64,000 nt of DNA from Larix kaempferi. Lineage: Eukaryota; Streptophyta; Pinopsida; Pinales; Pinaceae. Of this stretch, positions 36,636 through 49,819 are shown one piece after another (within the stretch, counting starts at the first letter, position 1; the number at the start of each line of letters is the position of its first letter). The DNA is taken from contig BSBM01000779.1 in the NCBI GenBank assembly GCA_027924585.1, positions 12,551,001-12,615,000 of the forward strand. The letters run 5' to 3'. Position numbers and translations under genes: made by a program. The notes under the pieces were generated by a model. The model was not told the DNA's origin, made no database searches, and saw only the letters and a list, made by a program, of their open reading frames with translations.

Positions 36636-37519
36636 TGTTAACGCGATGCCAGTCGTCAGGGGTCCCACTCACTGTCGACACATACCGCAGTCTTCCTAAG
36701 CACCGGCCCGGACAAGGTTTATCCCGCCCAGCAACACCTGCAGAGCAGATGAGGTCTCACCCGAGGTGTCCAGGAAGAGCAGACGGAACCATGTTTCCGT
36801 CGAATGAAGGAGGATGGTTACGGCTATGATACTTAAACTTATTGTAACACAACGACAGAGATCTTTAAGCATTAAACATAGTAGTAAAGCAATATTCAAC
36901 CCAAACATTCATCATTGCAACAACAGTAATTGTAAAGCATCACATCAAAGAAGCATGACATTATTCGTATAGTGCAATATCACATTATCATAACTGAACA
37001 AATTGAACACAAGGATTTCACCAAAATAGCTTCATCATATTATCATTGTCAACCCAGATACAATGCCTCTGCAAAAACTAGATCTCTGCAATGACTCTTG
37101 ACATCAAAACATACCCGGAAATCATACAACCAACATCAGAGCTTCCCATTCTTCAGCTGCCAATTCTCTCTCCTGAATTATATATTCAACACTTACAATT
37201 CTTATCTATATATAGGCTTCCGCCTTACAACTCTTGTCCACTTACTAACTGACTTCCTAACTGAAACTATGGACAAATGACCCAATATCTAACTGACTTA
37301 TCCAAAAACCCGCATTCTGCGGTATAACTGACTCAACATTACATAATATGTGGTCCAAATGACCCAAAACCCGCATTCCACAGTACAATTGACCCAAAAT
37401 GCACAACTAATCTTCTGCTCATCACCATTCGCGTCATCTTCTTGCCATTCGCACCATCTTCTGCCTTGTCGTAGCATTGGAGATGCTGCGATAGCACTCT
37501 ACCAAACCACCTGCCAACA
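36636..37519 (-). mobile_element. 3' LTR of element A
   Basis: 884 bp, boundaries set by comparison with the right copy. A minus-strand TATA-like tatatata lies at 37207-37214. Confidence 0.88.
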
Positions 37520-37529
37520 GGCCCCCAAC
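37520..37529 (-). other. Polypurine tract of element A
   Basis: Minus-strand gttgggggcc abuts the 3' LTR. Confidence 0.7.
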
Positions 37530-37558
37530 ACAATCTTGTGGCTCGCCCTCTAGCCACG

Positions 37559-40200
37559 TCAACAGGATACAATGTACTCCGTCGTTTTTACTTTAAAGTC
37601 CTCATACAGCTGTTCAACTGTCCGCACCACCTCCTTGGCTTCCGTAGCCGCTGCCTGACTATCGACCACGTCATCTGCAGATGGGTGATCTGTAAACTTT
37701 TCCACGACTTGCTGTCGACACTTCTGCACTGCCTGTAGAGCTTCACTAGCTTGCATCATAAATTTGTCACCAGTGTCCTGGAACTCTTCTAGCTGGGTTG
37801 TGCGTGTCTTCTGTCGCTTGTCCGCCTTGGCGACACGGTGTTGCAAGTCTTTCAGCTCTTGAGACTTAGCAACTTGCTCCAGTGGTGGCATTGTTCGCAT
37901 TGTAGCTTTTAATGTGGCCAACTGTCCCTCCGCTTCCTGTCGGTCCTTAGTCAGCTACTCAACCTGCTCGTCCTAAACAATGCGGCCCCATAATTGTACC
38001 ATTTCAGACGTGAGCCTGGTTTCCTACGTTTCTAGCTCCTCCATCTGAGTGGCAACTTCCTCAATTTCCCTTCTTCATTCATCCACTTCAGCCTAAGGCG
38101 TACCCGATTTCATCTGGGCCTTCAACTCGTGATTCTCCTATCGCAACTGAATAATGGCAGCCCCCAGTCGCTGCACTCAGTGGAGCACATCTACCTCTTT
38201 AGTGGGCTTCGGTACATGTTGATAAGCTTCCGTGATCGCCCGGTCAACCCGTACACTGTCGTCCCACATACGAGCCTTCTCCACAATAAGGAAATCATGT
38301 TCCTTTTTTCAGGCCTTCGATTTTGCGGGCCTTCTCAACCCGTTCTTCCTTGATGTGTGCTTCGAGGTCATCCATGGCCTGCCGTGCGGAAGCAGCCCTG
38401 GCAGTCAATTCTTCGATAGTGCGTTGCGCATCGGCCTTGCTTGCCTGCAGTCAGACACACATACCGTTGATCTGCCGCAATCGGTCTGTCGTTTCCTTGT
38501 TGGTAGTATCTTGTAGAGTGGTCAATCCTTCCGCGGGTAAGGCATTCACATTAATGGTCACCGTTTTCAGCTGCTGCAGGAACGTGGTTACTGCGCATCT
38601 TCAGTCACAATCATAGTCAGGGGAATCTCCACATTCCTGACCCGCGGCTCAGTGTTGATTGTGTCAAAGGTTGATGCTGCTGCTTTCTCTGGTGCCCTGC
38701 CGAAAACCATGTCATACAAAGATTCTAACCAAGTGGTGATCGCATGGAATCCTTCATCCGCTTTCCTTGCCATCTTGTCTGTTGCCACAGAGGATGCAGT
38801 ATTGATCGATGTGACCAGGCGGCCCAACTATGCCTCGGCGAGCAAAGACAATCCGCTGATCGTTGCATGCTCCTGATACCTTTTCGAGCGATTCTCTTCA
38901 AGCTCCTGGTCGCTATCATCTGATATCGTTTTGGTCGATTGGTGCCCTGATTCATGGTGACTCTACTCGTCCTGTGCCGATACTTGATTATCTGGGCCCA
39001 ACGTCGGGCCACCGGCTTCTATCTCCGCTAAACTCATGGGTTGTCGCCATGCCTCCGGCCACTCGTTCACAGTAGCCTCCAAATCTTCGGACGTCACCTT
39101 ATACGAGGTCTACAACCATGACCGATCAGGATCACGGTGGGCTTGGATATGTATGGTATGTGGTCGAATTGCAAACGCCATGATAGGTTTGAACCATGCT
39201 ACAGTTTCTTCAGATATTTGTAGGACCTGTGTTGCCGCGGCACAAAGCATCTCCTAATACAGCCAAAACTGCAATTGGCAATCCCGGAATCTCTCTGTCT
39301 CCCATACATACCATAGATTTTGATATCGCGCCCCCCGTCGTTCTGCTGTAGCCGGACAGTCCATGCCCTGGTACGTGCCGAGCTCTTTCCATGCGACAAA
39401 TGCGATCAACAGCAACAACCAACTATATGTGAAGGCACCCTTTCCCGATTAGACTGCCACAACGTCCTCCATCAATTGATTTAAGAGATACATGGACTAG
39501 TTCGTTTGGACCCCTTCCGCACATTGCTCTGCGCATGCAACAATCCCTGAGTTGCATTGGTTAGGTCGACCACCCCTAACCACCTTGCAGGATAGGATCT
39601 TAATGCTCGTGAGTACTGCCTGATCATTGCAGCTACTGGTGCGATACCCACGCCTAGCCGTTTCTAGGCCATATTTCTGTGCCAACTGCAGCACCCGCTT
39701 CTTGTTGCTTGCCTTTCCTTGGATGAACTGCGACGGATCAACTCCATTCTTAGGCAAGCTGGTTATGTACGAAATTAAGTCGACGGTGACCGGTACTTCT
39801 CTGTCCAGCCACAACGAACCACCATGAAAGCACGTCAGGAGCTGCTTTACACATGCATTGACTTCCGCCAGTTGCCCGAAATGTGGCATGTTAAGAAGCC
39901 CTAATAAACCGGCCTGCTTCAATCCTCGTGCCCAGTCTTGCACCGCCGGTGTCGGGGAAAGTCATGTCTCAGGCACATAAGGGGCGGATGAAATGTCAGG
40001 GTAGGCCACCATATCATGGTCGTCGTAATGTAATCGCAGCAATGCCGGCCTAATATCCACAGAGCACTCCATTCCAACCGGGAGTGCCAACATCTTCACA
40101 CCGTACTTCTATCTTGGGTTTATCTTGCGTGGGGTGGCATTCGATCGAATAGGAGGGATATACCCAAGGATGTCACCGGCTGACAATCCTACCCATGGGC
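37559..40200 (-). pseudogene. Element A: extra coding region after integrase
   Basis: Two readable parts on the minus strand. The upstream part (39943-39497) has GLLNMPHFGQ, CFHGGSLWLDRE and VACAEQCAEGVQ and looks like a globular protein of unknown function. The downstream part (37921-37559) is rich in Lys, Glu, Gln and heptad-like (QELKDLQHRVAKADKR), so likely coiled coil. Stops and frameshifts separate them. Position after integrase corresponds to the place where some Athila-group elements carry an env-like frame, but no signal peptide or membrane segment was seen, so env identity is not supported. Confidence 0.55.
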
Positions 40201-40930
40201 AGACTCACGAATGGGGCGATTGGACTGCCCCACCTGTTCTTGAGCTTCGCCTGCCGTCGCGGCAGAGGACCGAACCACCCTCTTACTCTGCGGGGACTTA
40301 GAGTGCTAACCTCCCTGTCGCTTCTTAACGATGACCGATGCTCTCACCGACATATTGGCAACTTCGGCTCCAAGATCAACGGCTCCAGAGGACACAACTT
40401 CTTGCTCGACAACCACCGGGATGAAGGGAGACTCCACTTCGCTGCTAGTTTCGACTGTCTCCAGTTCGCCTGGCATACCTCACAGCACCTCGTTATATGC
40501 TTAGCAAGACCTTGCTCAATTCACGACTGCACTCTGCAACAACACTTCTCAACTGATTTCTCAGTGTCTTCTGACCAAATCCGATCCGTTTTTATAGCAT
40601 CTAGCCAAATCCGTTGTAATCATCATGAAATCATGCATTAACTCAACAAAAATCCTGTATTAATGACGCAAATCCACTGTTGATCATGTCCGGTGATCGG
40701 TCGGATCCGCCATTAATGCCCATCATGTGGGCATGCACCGTTAATTAACTGTTGAACTTTTAGCATTTATTGCTGATTTGACCCGGTCGCAACGCTGCCA
40801 TGTGTCTCCGACCGCTCCAAACTTTTGGTAGAATCCTCCCTGCTTCTGCATTTCATCCATGGTGGTGCGACATCCTGCCACCAATCAATCTACTTCTCTT
40901 TTTTTTTCTTTTTTTTTTTTCCGATGCGAC

Positions 40931-43461
40931 TCAGGCATCGCGGTATTCCAAGCCCCACTGATAGGGCTTCAACCTATGACCATTCACCAGTTTTGGGAGC
41001 ATTGCCCCGTCCAGCTGCTGCAGCTGAACCGCACCCCTTGAAGTAATACTACTGATGTGATACGGACCAAGCCAATGCATCTGCAACTTTCCTGGATGTT
41101 TCGCAAACTTGCTGTCGTACAATAGCACCAAGTCGCCCTGCTGAAACTGTTTGTTTTTTATGTGTCGATCATGCCATGCTTTCTGGAGATCCTTCTCGAC
41201 CCCCTGGTGGAACCCAGCGATGAAACGATCTTCCTCCAACTGCACCAACTGCTCTAGACATTCACCTAGTGCTGCTGCATTATCCAGGCCTGTTTGGCCA
41301 CGATGTGCAGACTTGGGACAATATACTCCATGGGCATAAATGCTTCTTGTCCATACACTAGCTTAAATGGTGTCTGCCCTTTCAGCCGTTTACATATGGT
41401 GCGATAGGCCCACAATACTGCAGGGATTTTGAGATCCTAGTCATCGCGGTTCACGTTACACACCTTTGTCAGCGCATGCTCCAATACCTTATTGAAAGCC
41501 TCTATCGTGCCATTCGCCTACGAATGATAGGGTGTACTCTTCTTATGTTGTATCTGCAACTCCTCCGTCAATGCGCTGATGGTGCGATTAAGAAAGTGGC
41601 TGCCTTGATCGCTCAATAATATCTTGGGGCAGCCAAAGCGAGTGACAATGTGGTCAAAGAGAAACTGCGCGGTTGTGGCCGCGGAGCAATCAATGACTGG
41701 TGCAGCTTCTGCCCATCGAGTCAAATACTCTGTCGCGGTGATAATATAGCGTGAACCCATGCGCTTCCCTGGTGGATTGATCGGTCCTACAAAATCCACC
41801 GCCCATTTGTCGAATGACTGTAATGTCAACTGGGGCATCAACGACATCTCATCGCATTGGGAAGGTTTTCTAGTTCGCTGATAGACATCACAGGACCGCG
41901 CATAGTCTTTCGCATCATTATGTAGTGTGGGCCACCATATCCCAGCACGCAGCACTTTCCTAGCATTCGCCCTACCGCCATAGTGTCCTCCGGCTACTCC
42001 TCCATGCGCTTTTGCTAATATCTGCGATTGCTCATGCGGCAAGACACATCTGCGCAATACCTCATCGGCACCAATTTTGTATAACTCTCCTGCAATTAGC
42101 TGGAAGTCTGCAGCTTTGACTACCAACTGCTTCTTTTGACTGGTGGTGAACTCGTCTGGTGCAGTACCCGTTGTCAGAAACTGGATGATTTCCGCAAAGT
42201 AGCCATCTGCAACCTCAATCCAAAACAGTTGACCATATGGTAAACCATCTTCAATGTTGGTCAGCTCCTCTCCTGTATCGATCCGCGAGAGATGATCAGG
42301 ACCGGCATTCAACTGGCCTAGCTTCACAATGACTTCAAAATCGAACTCCTGAAAAAGAAGTAGCCAGCGGCATATCTTCCCCCCCAACACAGGCTTATTG
42401 ACTAGGTATTTCGATGCGGAATGGTCAGTGAACATTTTAAAGTGCCGACCCAACAAATAGTGCCTGAACTTTTGCAGCGCGTAGACCATTTCCAGACCTT
42501 CCCGCTCAGTGGTAGTGTAATTTCTTTCTACAGAGGACAACTTCCGACTTGCAAAAGCAATAGGATGATCAAGGTTTCCTTCTCTTGGTTGAGCCAATGC
42601 GACACCCAACGCAATCGATGAGGCATCAACATGGACATGGAATTCCTTACTCCAGTCCGAAAATACCAATATCGGTGCCGACGCCATCTTCGCCTTTAGT
42701 GTTTCAAAGCTAGCCTGACATTCCGGGCTCCACTGTAATGCCGCATCCTTCTTCAACAACTTCTTCATAGGGGCAGTAATTGTAGCATAACCCCTGATGA
42801 ACTTGCGATAATACCCCATGTGTCCCAGAGTCACTTGCAACTGCTTAACAGTGGTCGATGGTTGCAAACTCAAAATGATCGCAATCTTAGCCGGATCGAC
42901 CAACAACCCTTGCTTACACACAATATGGCCAAGCAATATCCCAAATGGTGCACAAAATATGCATTTCTTCAGATTCAGTGATATCTAGTGCTATCGGTGT
43001 CGCTCGAGCATCAACCGTAGATTCACCAAATGATCATGGACCAAACCATAGACCATCCAATTGTCCATGTATACCTGTAAAAATTTATGAATGAAGTCTT
43101 TAAATGCAACAACGACAACCTGTGAAAATATTGCAAGTGCGTTCTTCAAACCAAACGGCATTACAATGTATTGAAAGAAGCCCCATTCAGTAATGAAAGT
43201 TGTCTTATGCCGATCTTCTTTGGCAATGCAGATATGATGATAGCCAGAGAACCCGTCTGTGAAGGAGTACATCTCCTGGCCACCCACACCTTCAAGCACT
43301 TCATCGATAAATGGAGTGGGGAACGGATCGTGCAAACATGCATCATTTAGATTCCTAAGGTCAACGCAAATGCGTACTTCACCAGTCTTCTTATCCTGCA
43401 CCACCATAGGACTAATCCATTTCGACTCATCAACTAGTTCAACAATACCAGAGTCCAACAT
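40931..43461 (-). pseudogene. Element A: reverse transcriptase, RNase H, integrase
   Basis: RT runs from about 43461 with ICVDLRNLNDACLHDPFP and MPFGLKNA. The catalytic box reads YMDN rather than YMDD (Asn codon at 43060-43062). After a break, 42936-41518 carries the rest of RT (LGHIVCKQG), RNase H ([19 protein letters not shown]), the integrase zinc region (about 42010-41880) and catalytic Asp residues (AVDFVGP; LLSDQG). A TAG just beyond 41521 precedes the Glu-containing NGTIEAFNK part. The integrase tail resumes at 41248-40931 (QGDLVLLYDSKFAKHPGK). At least two frameshifts and several stops disable the protein. Confidence 0.9.
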
Positions 43462-43494
43462 GCGATCCAGCTGAGCCTTGACCCACTCCTTATG

Positions 43495-45240
43495 TCACGG
43501 ATTCAATCGATAGGGTCGCTGTCGGATCAGCTTAGCATCTAGTTTTAATGGAATCTTCATTTCTCCTAAGTCACCCAGAATCCCCTTAATGTCAGAAAAC
43601 TTAGTAGGAAATATGTCATGAAACTCATGGAGCAGATTAGTGAGATTGCTTATCAGCTCATCATCCCCGTAATCCCCAACATTTGCGAACTTCGGAGTGT
43701 CCTCTGTCCCAATGTTAATCTTGCGGATCCTCTGTGGCTGACTGATCGGGTTGCTTGGTGCATCAGGTGGTACCACAACACGACTTCCTTCTGACTCCGG
43801 GATATTCACATTCCGCGGATCATCACCATCTTTTGGCCCACCACTGATATTGAAACACTCCATGAGAGACTGCATCTGGCAGTGCGTGTGCGGATCCGCA
43901 GGATATGCTACCGGGACAACCTGCAGAATTACATCACGGATGAACTGTAATGCATTATTAACCTCTGGATCGACATCCGCAAAATTGAATGTATGGATAC
44001 AACACACTGTGAGCTCCAGTGAAGTAGAAATTTCCCCTCGCAACTCAGCTGCAGTATACCATGAGCGTGGCATCTCATCCAAAGTATGGATAAAAGCATG
44101 GACCCACTCATCTTTTGGTCGCGATACCCATAGCCGTTGACATTCCATCAAGTGACCACCGGGATCGGTCCACCCATCATACTTCCTAGTGTGATAAACC
44201 TCAGTATCACCAAAACGTACCATCATTAATCTTCAGCATTTCAACCATCCATCAATCGATGCCTTGTGTGTCGCCCACCAGCGTGCTGGAGCAGCCTTCA
44301 ATGCTTCATTCAATGCCAGCAAGCATTGTGGTTCCGAAACTCTTTCTTCGAACTCCATCAGAAAGTCGGATAAGCCAGGTAGTCCTTCATATATTGGTAG
44401 TATAATCGTTTCAGTCGCGACACGACATAATGACTGTGTGACCAACCCGCACTTATGGAACGACACTCCGTGCAAGCGGTTCTGCCAATATTCTAGCGCA
44501 TCATCAGAGTTGGAAGACGCAGAGCTGTCACTGCGCCATCCCAGCTCACTGTTGGTAGTCGAATGTATATAATCTTCATAAATATTGAATGCATGGTCCC
44601 ATCCGCTGGGATCGTCGTCCTTCCCTAGCTCTATGTAGCAGCATCCTTCAGCCACATCCAACGGGGCGATAACTCTGAGATAGTGATTTTCAAAATTCGT
44701 CATCCGTCGCTTGAAGTTGATTACAACTCGACTATCATTAGCCCATCCAATCCCAAACAACGCGGGATAAGAGCTACCGCCTTCGACAACTTCTATGACA
44801 TCAAAGTCGACATAGGTTTTCATACCCTCGATATCTACCACTAGCTGCGGAACTCACCCAATGGGTGTTACTTTCGCATGGTTATCCAATCGGAGCTGTA
44901 CAGGAGACCAGCTCAATGGGGGGATCCCCATCTTCTGCCAAGCCTACTTGGTCAAGATGTTGACATCCGAACCAAGATCCAGAATAACTGAATCAACATC
45001 ATAGTCGCCAATTTGAATATTCATCCGCATCTCCTTACCCGTCTTCCATCGTTGCAAGGAATTAACCGCGAGCTCTTGTCGATCCTGGGCCGGTCGTCGC
45101 AACAAGGCTTCAATCGCGGCAAGAGTGTCGGGATCTTTTGCCAAGGACAAACAATGTTCCAAAAATGCTCGAAGTGTGTTGGACCTCCGCAACGGGCTAA
45201 CCTCCAAAGTAGCATCAAAAGTAGAGGGCATGTCATACAT
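43495..45240 (-). pseudogene. Element A: protease and gag-like spacer
   Basis: The protease has LDLGSDVNILTK (DLGS at 44979-44968), with Leu in place of the usual Thr or Ser, then a TAG at 44944. The following part (YPALFGIGWANDSRVVINF) is typical of the protease tail in this group. Before RT there is a long spacer (about 44560-43560) with gag-like signatures: APARWWATHK (about 44285) and then KYDGWTDPGGH with MPRSWYTAAELR (about 44180-44030). Between them a TAG (44233) interrupts. So the order is gag, zinc knuckles, protease, gag-like segment, RT. Confidence 0.7.
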
Positions 45241-45599
45241 GACGGCTTTACCTCAGTCGTTCCCTAAGGCCCATCGTGCCTGAAGAAACGTCTCCCATTC
45301 CGCATCAATATCAAATGATACCTTCTTTTGTCCAGCTAACTAGATCGTTGAGTTGTCTTCTCCAGTTGTCTTTCCTCCTCGAGTGACCACATCAACGAAA
45401 GCATCTTGAGGTCTTGGTTCTGCAGAAATTGTCGTGATGTTTGCACCCTACTGTTGATTCGGTGGTACGTTCCCCTGTTGATTTATATTTTGATTTATGT
45501 TCTGATTCGGCCATGGAATCTGGTTCTGCACTAGTTGTTTTACTTGGTTCTGAGTGGGCTGCTGTTCCTGGGGCTGTGTCTACAACTGGGGAGTGTTCC

Positions 45600-47860
45600 C
45601 TGCCTGCCATCATGCAATCAACTGTGGACAATTCTCAACTGTATGATCGTTAACAAAACAAAACGTACACTGGTTCTGCAGCAGTGGGTAGTCTCGTTGA
45701 TAGTGTCCCCATATCGCACAGTGATAACATTGAACAAGTCTGCGACCACCCCGTCCTCCTCCGCGACCAAATCCTCTGCCACATCCTCCCCGGAATCCTC
45801 CCTGCTGCTGGTACTGTGGTTGGTTAAACTGTTGTTGCATTGGTGTCGGTTGCATCCCTTGCCCTTGTGGTGCATACTGCGGTTGCTGTACATATTGTGG
45901 CTGTTGTGGAGCCATCTGCATTGGAGCATATTGCAGCATGAACTGTAGCGGTTGCTGTTGCTGCGGTACAAACTGCATCTGCGGTTGAGGTAGCGGCTAG
46001 GCTACCTACGGCTGCGGTTGCGATTGTTGTACGGCACGCTGATCGTCCTTGACGTAGAATGCATCATACATTCTTTCTTGTAGCAACCCATATGCACGGC
46101 AATATTTGTCATCGTGACCCACCGACTTGCAAAATGTGCAATAAATATTTTTCAGGGTTGTGACCATTTTTTGCATATAAGGGAAATTTTCGTGACTGTG
46201 CCCATACACCTGGCAGACGCGACACCACGGCATGCTGCCGCCATTCAACGGGTTTGGCTCACCTGACACCAAATAATTACGGAAATCCGGGCAATTGTCC
46301 TTCGTATGCCCTTCTCCTCGGCATCATGCACACCATACTTCATCACGTTGTTCCTTGCTTTTCTTCAAATCTTGCAGCTGTATAGTCAAGTTAGCGAGCT
46401 GTGTCTGTATCTGCGACATCTCGGTTGCATTATCTCCAATCGGTGACGCCTCCAATCGCATTGCAATTTCTGGAGCTTCACTGGGCGTCGAGATGTTTTG
46501 TTGCATCAACGAAAGCCGAATGTGTGGTAGCAGTGCTGCGATGAACCACTCTTTATGTTGGACGGCACTCATATCAAAACTAACCTTTGCCATCAACGTC
46601 TTGAATCATTGGTCGAAATCCCATACTGTCTCATTGGGATACTGCTTAATTTTCTTCAATTCTATAATATATTGAGCCTCAGACTTGGGCCTTCTAAATT
46701 TGGCAATCAACCCATCCCAAATCTCATCTAGCGACTTCTCTGGGGCTCCTGTAGGGACTAGAACAAACTTCATAAACCAATCTAATGCACGACCTCGTAG
46801 AGTCGTCGCTAACTGTCCTTTTATAGCAGCATCATCGGTGATCTATTTTATGGTCCAGACAGCTTCACACAAAAACCAATACTGTTATGGGTTGTCTGTT
46901 GCACTCCCATGGAACAACGGTAACTTAACATCATCGCCCGCCATTCTGGGCTTCCTTCCTCCTTTCGCTGTACTACTACCAATTAAATTATGTGGAATTG
47001 ACGAACTTGGCAGTGTCGAAGTGGTATTTCTTGCTATCTGAGAGATAGTGAGCGGAGGTGTGGGTACGTTGGTGTCGGGGTTTGGTCCTACCTCTATCCT
47101 GGGCGTAGCCTGGTTGTCCTTGTCAGGACTATGAGTTCGCTTCGTCCCGTGTGGCCTTCCTTCACGGTCTTGCAGTTCGACCGCAGCAGGACCTTCTCCC
47201 ATCCTCTGCCTCTTTTCCTGTCGGAACCTCGCTCCTCCCCTCGTAAGACTACTTTCTTCCTCGGCTTCACTCACAGTCTCATCATGACCTACACCCATCT
47301 ACCCCTTACCATTCCATGTACTGCCCCCCAACAGTCGCGGTACCCACGGCCTCCGCCGACCAGGATGTCTACCGATCAAGATGCATCTTCAATATACCCT
47401 TTTCGCAAATAAGCATCTTGATCGACAGTTGAAGCGACAGTAAAAACCTGCCCCGAGGTTCGCGGAAAAAATATCTTTCGGCTTCACTATAGGACTTCTG
47501 AGTATCAACCTCGAACTCTGTGATATAGACTTCTAGGACGAACCACACTTCGACAGCCTGTGATGCTTTATTATCAACTTCCTGTAGTTCCTGAATCAAT
47601 TCGGGGGTCTAGGTCGTCGGTTCACCACCTTGGAAGTTCCTCTTTTGGAAGGTCAACTTTTCCAACCATTCGAACAATAGGACTGAAAATTCATAGAAGA
47701 ACCATTCGTGTGGACCGTCGTGAATGTATCTACCCACCCACTGATCTAATGTCAATCGGGTGTTCCTGCTTTCCTCTTCAGCGAATTCCTGCAACTTCTG
47801 ATCAAACCATTCTTGGATCTCCGATTTGGTCGGGTGCCACAACATGTTCTCCTTTCACTC
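45600..47860 (-). pseudogene. Element A: gag
   Basis: Minus-strand gag with N-terminal part 47845-47369, Arg/Glu-rich middle (47298 onward), gag core with LPLFHGSATDNP and ALDWFMKF (about 46920-46770), KQYPNETVWDFDQ (about 46640), then four CCHC-like boxes (CRVCQVYGH near 46225, CTFCKSVGHDDKYC near 46140, CYHCAIWGH near 45735, CTFCFVNDH near 45660) around a Gln/Pro/Met-rich and Gly/Arg-rich linker (45960-45760). Two boxes lack the last Cys. Several TGA and TAG codons interrupt. Confidence 0.8.
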
Positions 47861-47870
47861 CGTACACGGT

Positions 47871-47886
47871 CCTGGCAACGGAACCA
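47871..47886 (-). other. Primer-binding site of element A
   Basis: Minus-strand TGGTTCCGTTGCCAGG, two bases from the LTR end. It matches 13 of 16 bases of the tRNA-Asp-type site TGGCGCCGTTGCCGGG used by Athila/Tat-type elements. Confidence 0.7.
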
Positions 47887-47888
47887 TT

Positions 47889-48786
47889 TGTTAACGTGAT
47901 GCCAGTCGATAGGGGTCCCACTCACTGTCGACACATACTGCAGTCTTCTTGAGCATCGTCCCAGATAGGGTTTATCCCGCCCAACAACACCTGTAGAGCA
48001 TATGAGGTCTCACCCGAGGCGTCCAAGAAGAGTAGACGGAACCATGTTTCCGCCGAATGAAGGAGGATGGTTGCGGCTATGATACTTAAACTTATTATAA
48101 CATAGCGACAGAGATCTTTAAGCATTAAACATAGTAGTAAAGCAATATTCAACCCAAACATTCATCATTGCAACAACAGTAATTGTAAAGCAAGTATTGC
48201 ATCAAAGAAGCATGACATTATTCCTATAGTGCAATATCACATTATCATAAATGAACAAATTGAACACAGGGATTGCACTAAAATAGCTTCATCATATTAT
48301 CATTTTCAACCCAGATACAATGCCTCTGCAAAAACTAGATCTCCGCAATGACTCTTGACATCAAAACATACCTGGAAATCATACAACCAACATCAGAGCT
48401 TCCCATTCTTCAGCTGCCAATTCTCTCTCCCGAATTATATATTCAACACTTACAATTCTTATCTATATATAGGCTTCCTCCTTACAACTCTTGTCCACTT
48501 ACTAACTGACTTCCTAACTGACACTATGGACAAATGATCCAATATCTAACCGACTTATCCAAAAACGACCAAAAACCCGCATTTTGCGGTATAGCTGACT
48601 CAACATTACATAATATGTGGTCCAAATGACCCAAAACCCGCATTCCGCGGTACAATTGACCCAAAATGCATAACTAATCTTCCGCTCATCCCCATTCGTG
48701 TCATCTTCTCGCCATTCTCGCCATCTTCTGCCTTGTTGTGGCATTGGAGATGCTGCAATAGCACTCTACCAAACCGCCTGCCAACA
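47889..48786 (-). mobile_element. 5' LTR of element A
   Basis: 898 bp with the same ends as the left copy, 14 bp longer through small indels. Minus-strand TATA-like tatatata at 48464-48471. Confidence 0.9.
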
Positions 48787-48791
48787 GTACC

Positions 48792-49740
48792 ATCCACAAA
48801 ATGAGGGGAAGTGGTTGAAAGTTTCCCTGTGAGATTTTCCTTGAAAAAAGGTTATAAATCACATAGTGCCATCGGATTTCATTCCCAAGGATGTAGACTC
48901 TTTAAAATATATAACACTAATAACAAAAGGTCCAAGTTTTCCCTATAGAGGTCTCATTATTAGATGTGACTTTATTTAACTTGGTAAACCATATTAAAAT
49001 ATGGATACCTTTTTGAGGGTATCATAGTTATCCCAACTAACCAATAAAAGGAAAGGAATAGAAAGCAAGGTTTTTTTTCGAGACTCTAAGGGACAAGGGA
49101 AAGAGGAGAAGAATCTAGAAAATGAGCAAATAAGGGCATGAGAATCTATATGAGAAAGGAGGGACTACCCAAAATAGGTTAGAGTAGGAGAATAAAAGAG
49201 AGAGAATCAAGAGGACAGGAAACTCAATAGCATGCAAAAAATTATGCTCAAGACATTTAAGGAGAAGAGGTGGGCTAGGCTAGAGGATGATTCATTATTT
49301 ATTTAACTAAACTTTGGAGGTTGATTGAGAAGAAGAATATACCTTAAAGAATCCTAGAGACTGTTCCTTTAAGGAAGGGGTATGGGAGAGATTGAAAGAG
49401 AGAGAAGGGGCTCAAGCTTGAATGAGCTCGGGAGAGAACTTGTAAAGGGCCTCGATACTACAATCCTCTAGTGAAGACATGGCCAAAGAAAGTGTGTGTA
49501 AGGAATCTTAGAGACTTGAGGAAAAATTATTAACTACAAAAATGCAAGAGGACTATAACATCATGGCATTAGGTAGAGTCGTGGGGGATGGGGGGATATA
49601 GGACGAAAGACTTGAGACAAGATTCCCGTTGAGTTTGGGAGATGGTTCCAATATAGTGAGAAGGCAAGGGAATGACACCATTGATGAGACAAAGGATCAG
49701 TTCATGAGTAGGTTGATATGGGGAGAAACCTACCCAATGC
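48792..49740. other. Spacer without genes
   Basis: A/G-rich on the plus strand; no intact frame. Probably degenerate interior of the same old element as the next entry. Confidence 0.4.
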
Positions 49741-49819
49741 ATTAGAAGAATGGTATCAAGGTCAATGAGGTAAGGAAAAAAATCAGATGAAGAGCACAAC
49801 CTTTTACTAAAGGTAAGAG

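Larger units (their letters stand above)
36636..48786 (-). mobile_element. Element A: complete non-chromoviral Ty3/gypsy element
   Basis: A 12.15-kb minus-strand element. LTRs lie at 47889-48786 (5') and 36636-37519 (3'). The minus-strand start is TGTTGGCAGG and the end GTTAACA. GTACC flanks both sides. The primer site resembles tRNA-Asp, and the integrase and RNase H motifs ([24 protein letters not shown]) fit the OTA group (Athila/Tat relatives); no chromodomain is present. Order on the minus strand: gag, protease, gag-like spacer, reverse transcriptase, RNase H, integrase, then 3.3 kb of further degenerate coding sequence. Many stops and frameshifts. Confidence 0.92.

Noticed and set aside
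37559-40200. An env gene making element A a retrovirus-like element
   Set aside because: No signal peptide or transmembrane segment is visible; only the position after integrase would suggest it.
40195-41046. Plus-strand open frames
   Set aside because: They are antisense to the decayed coding sequence of element A.
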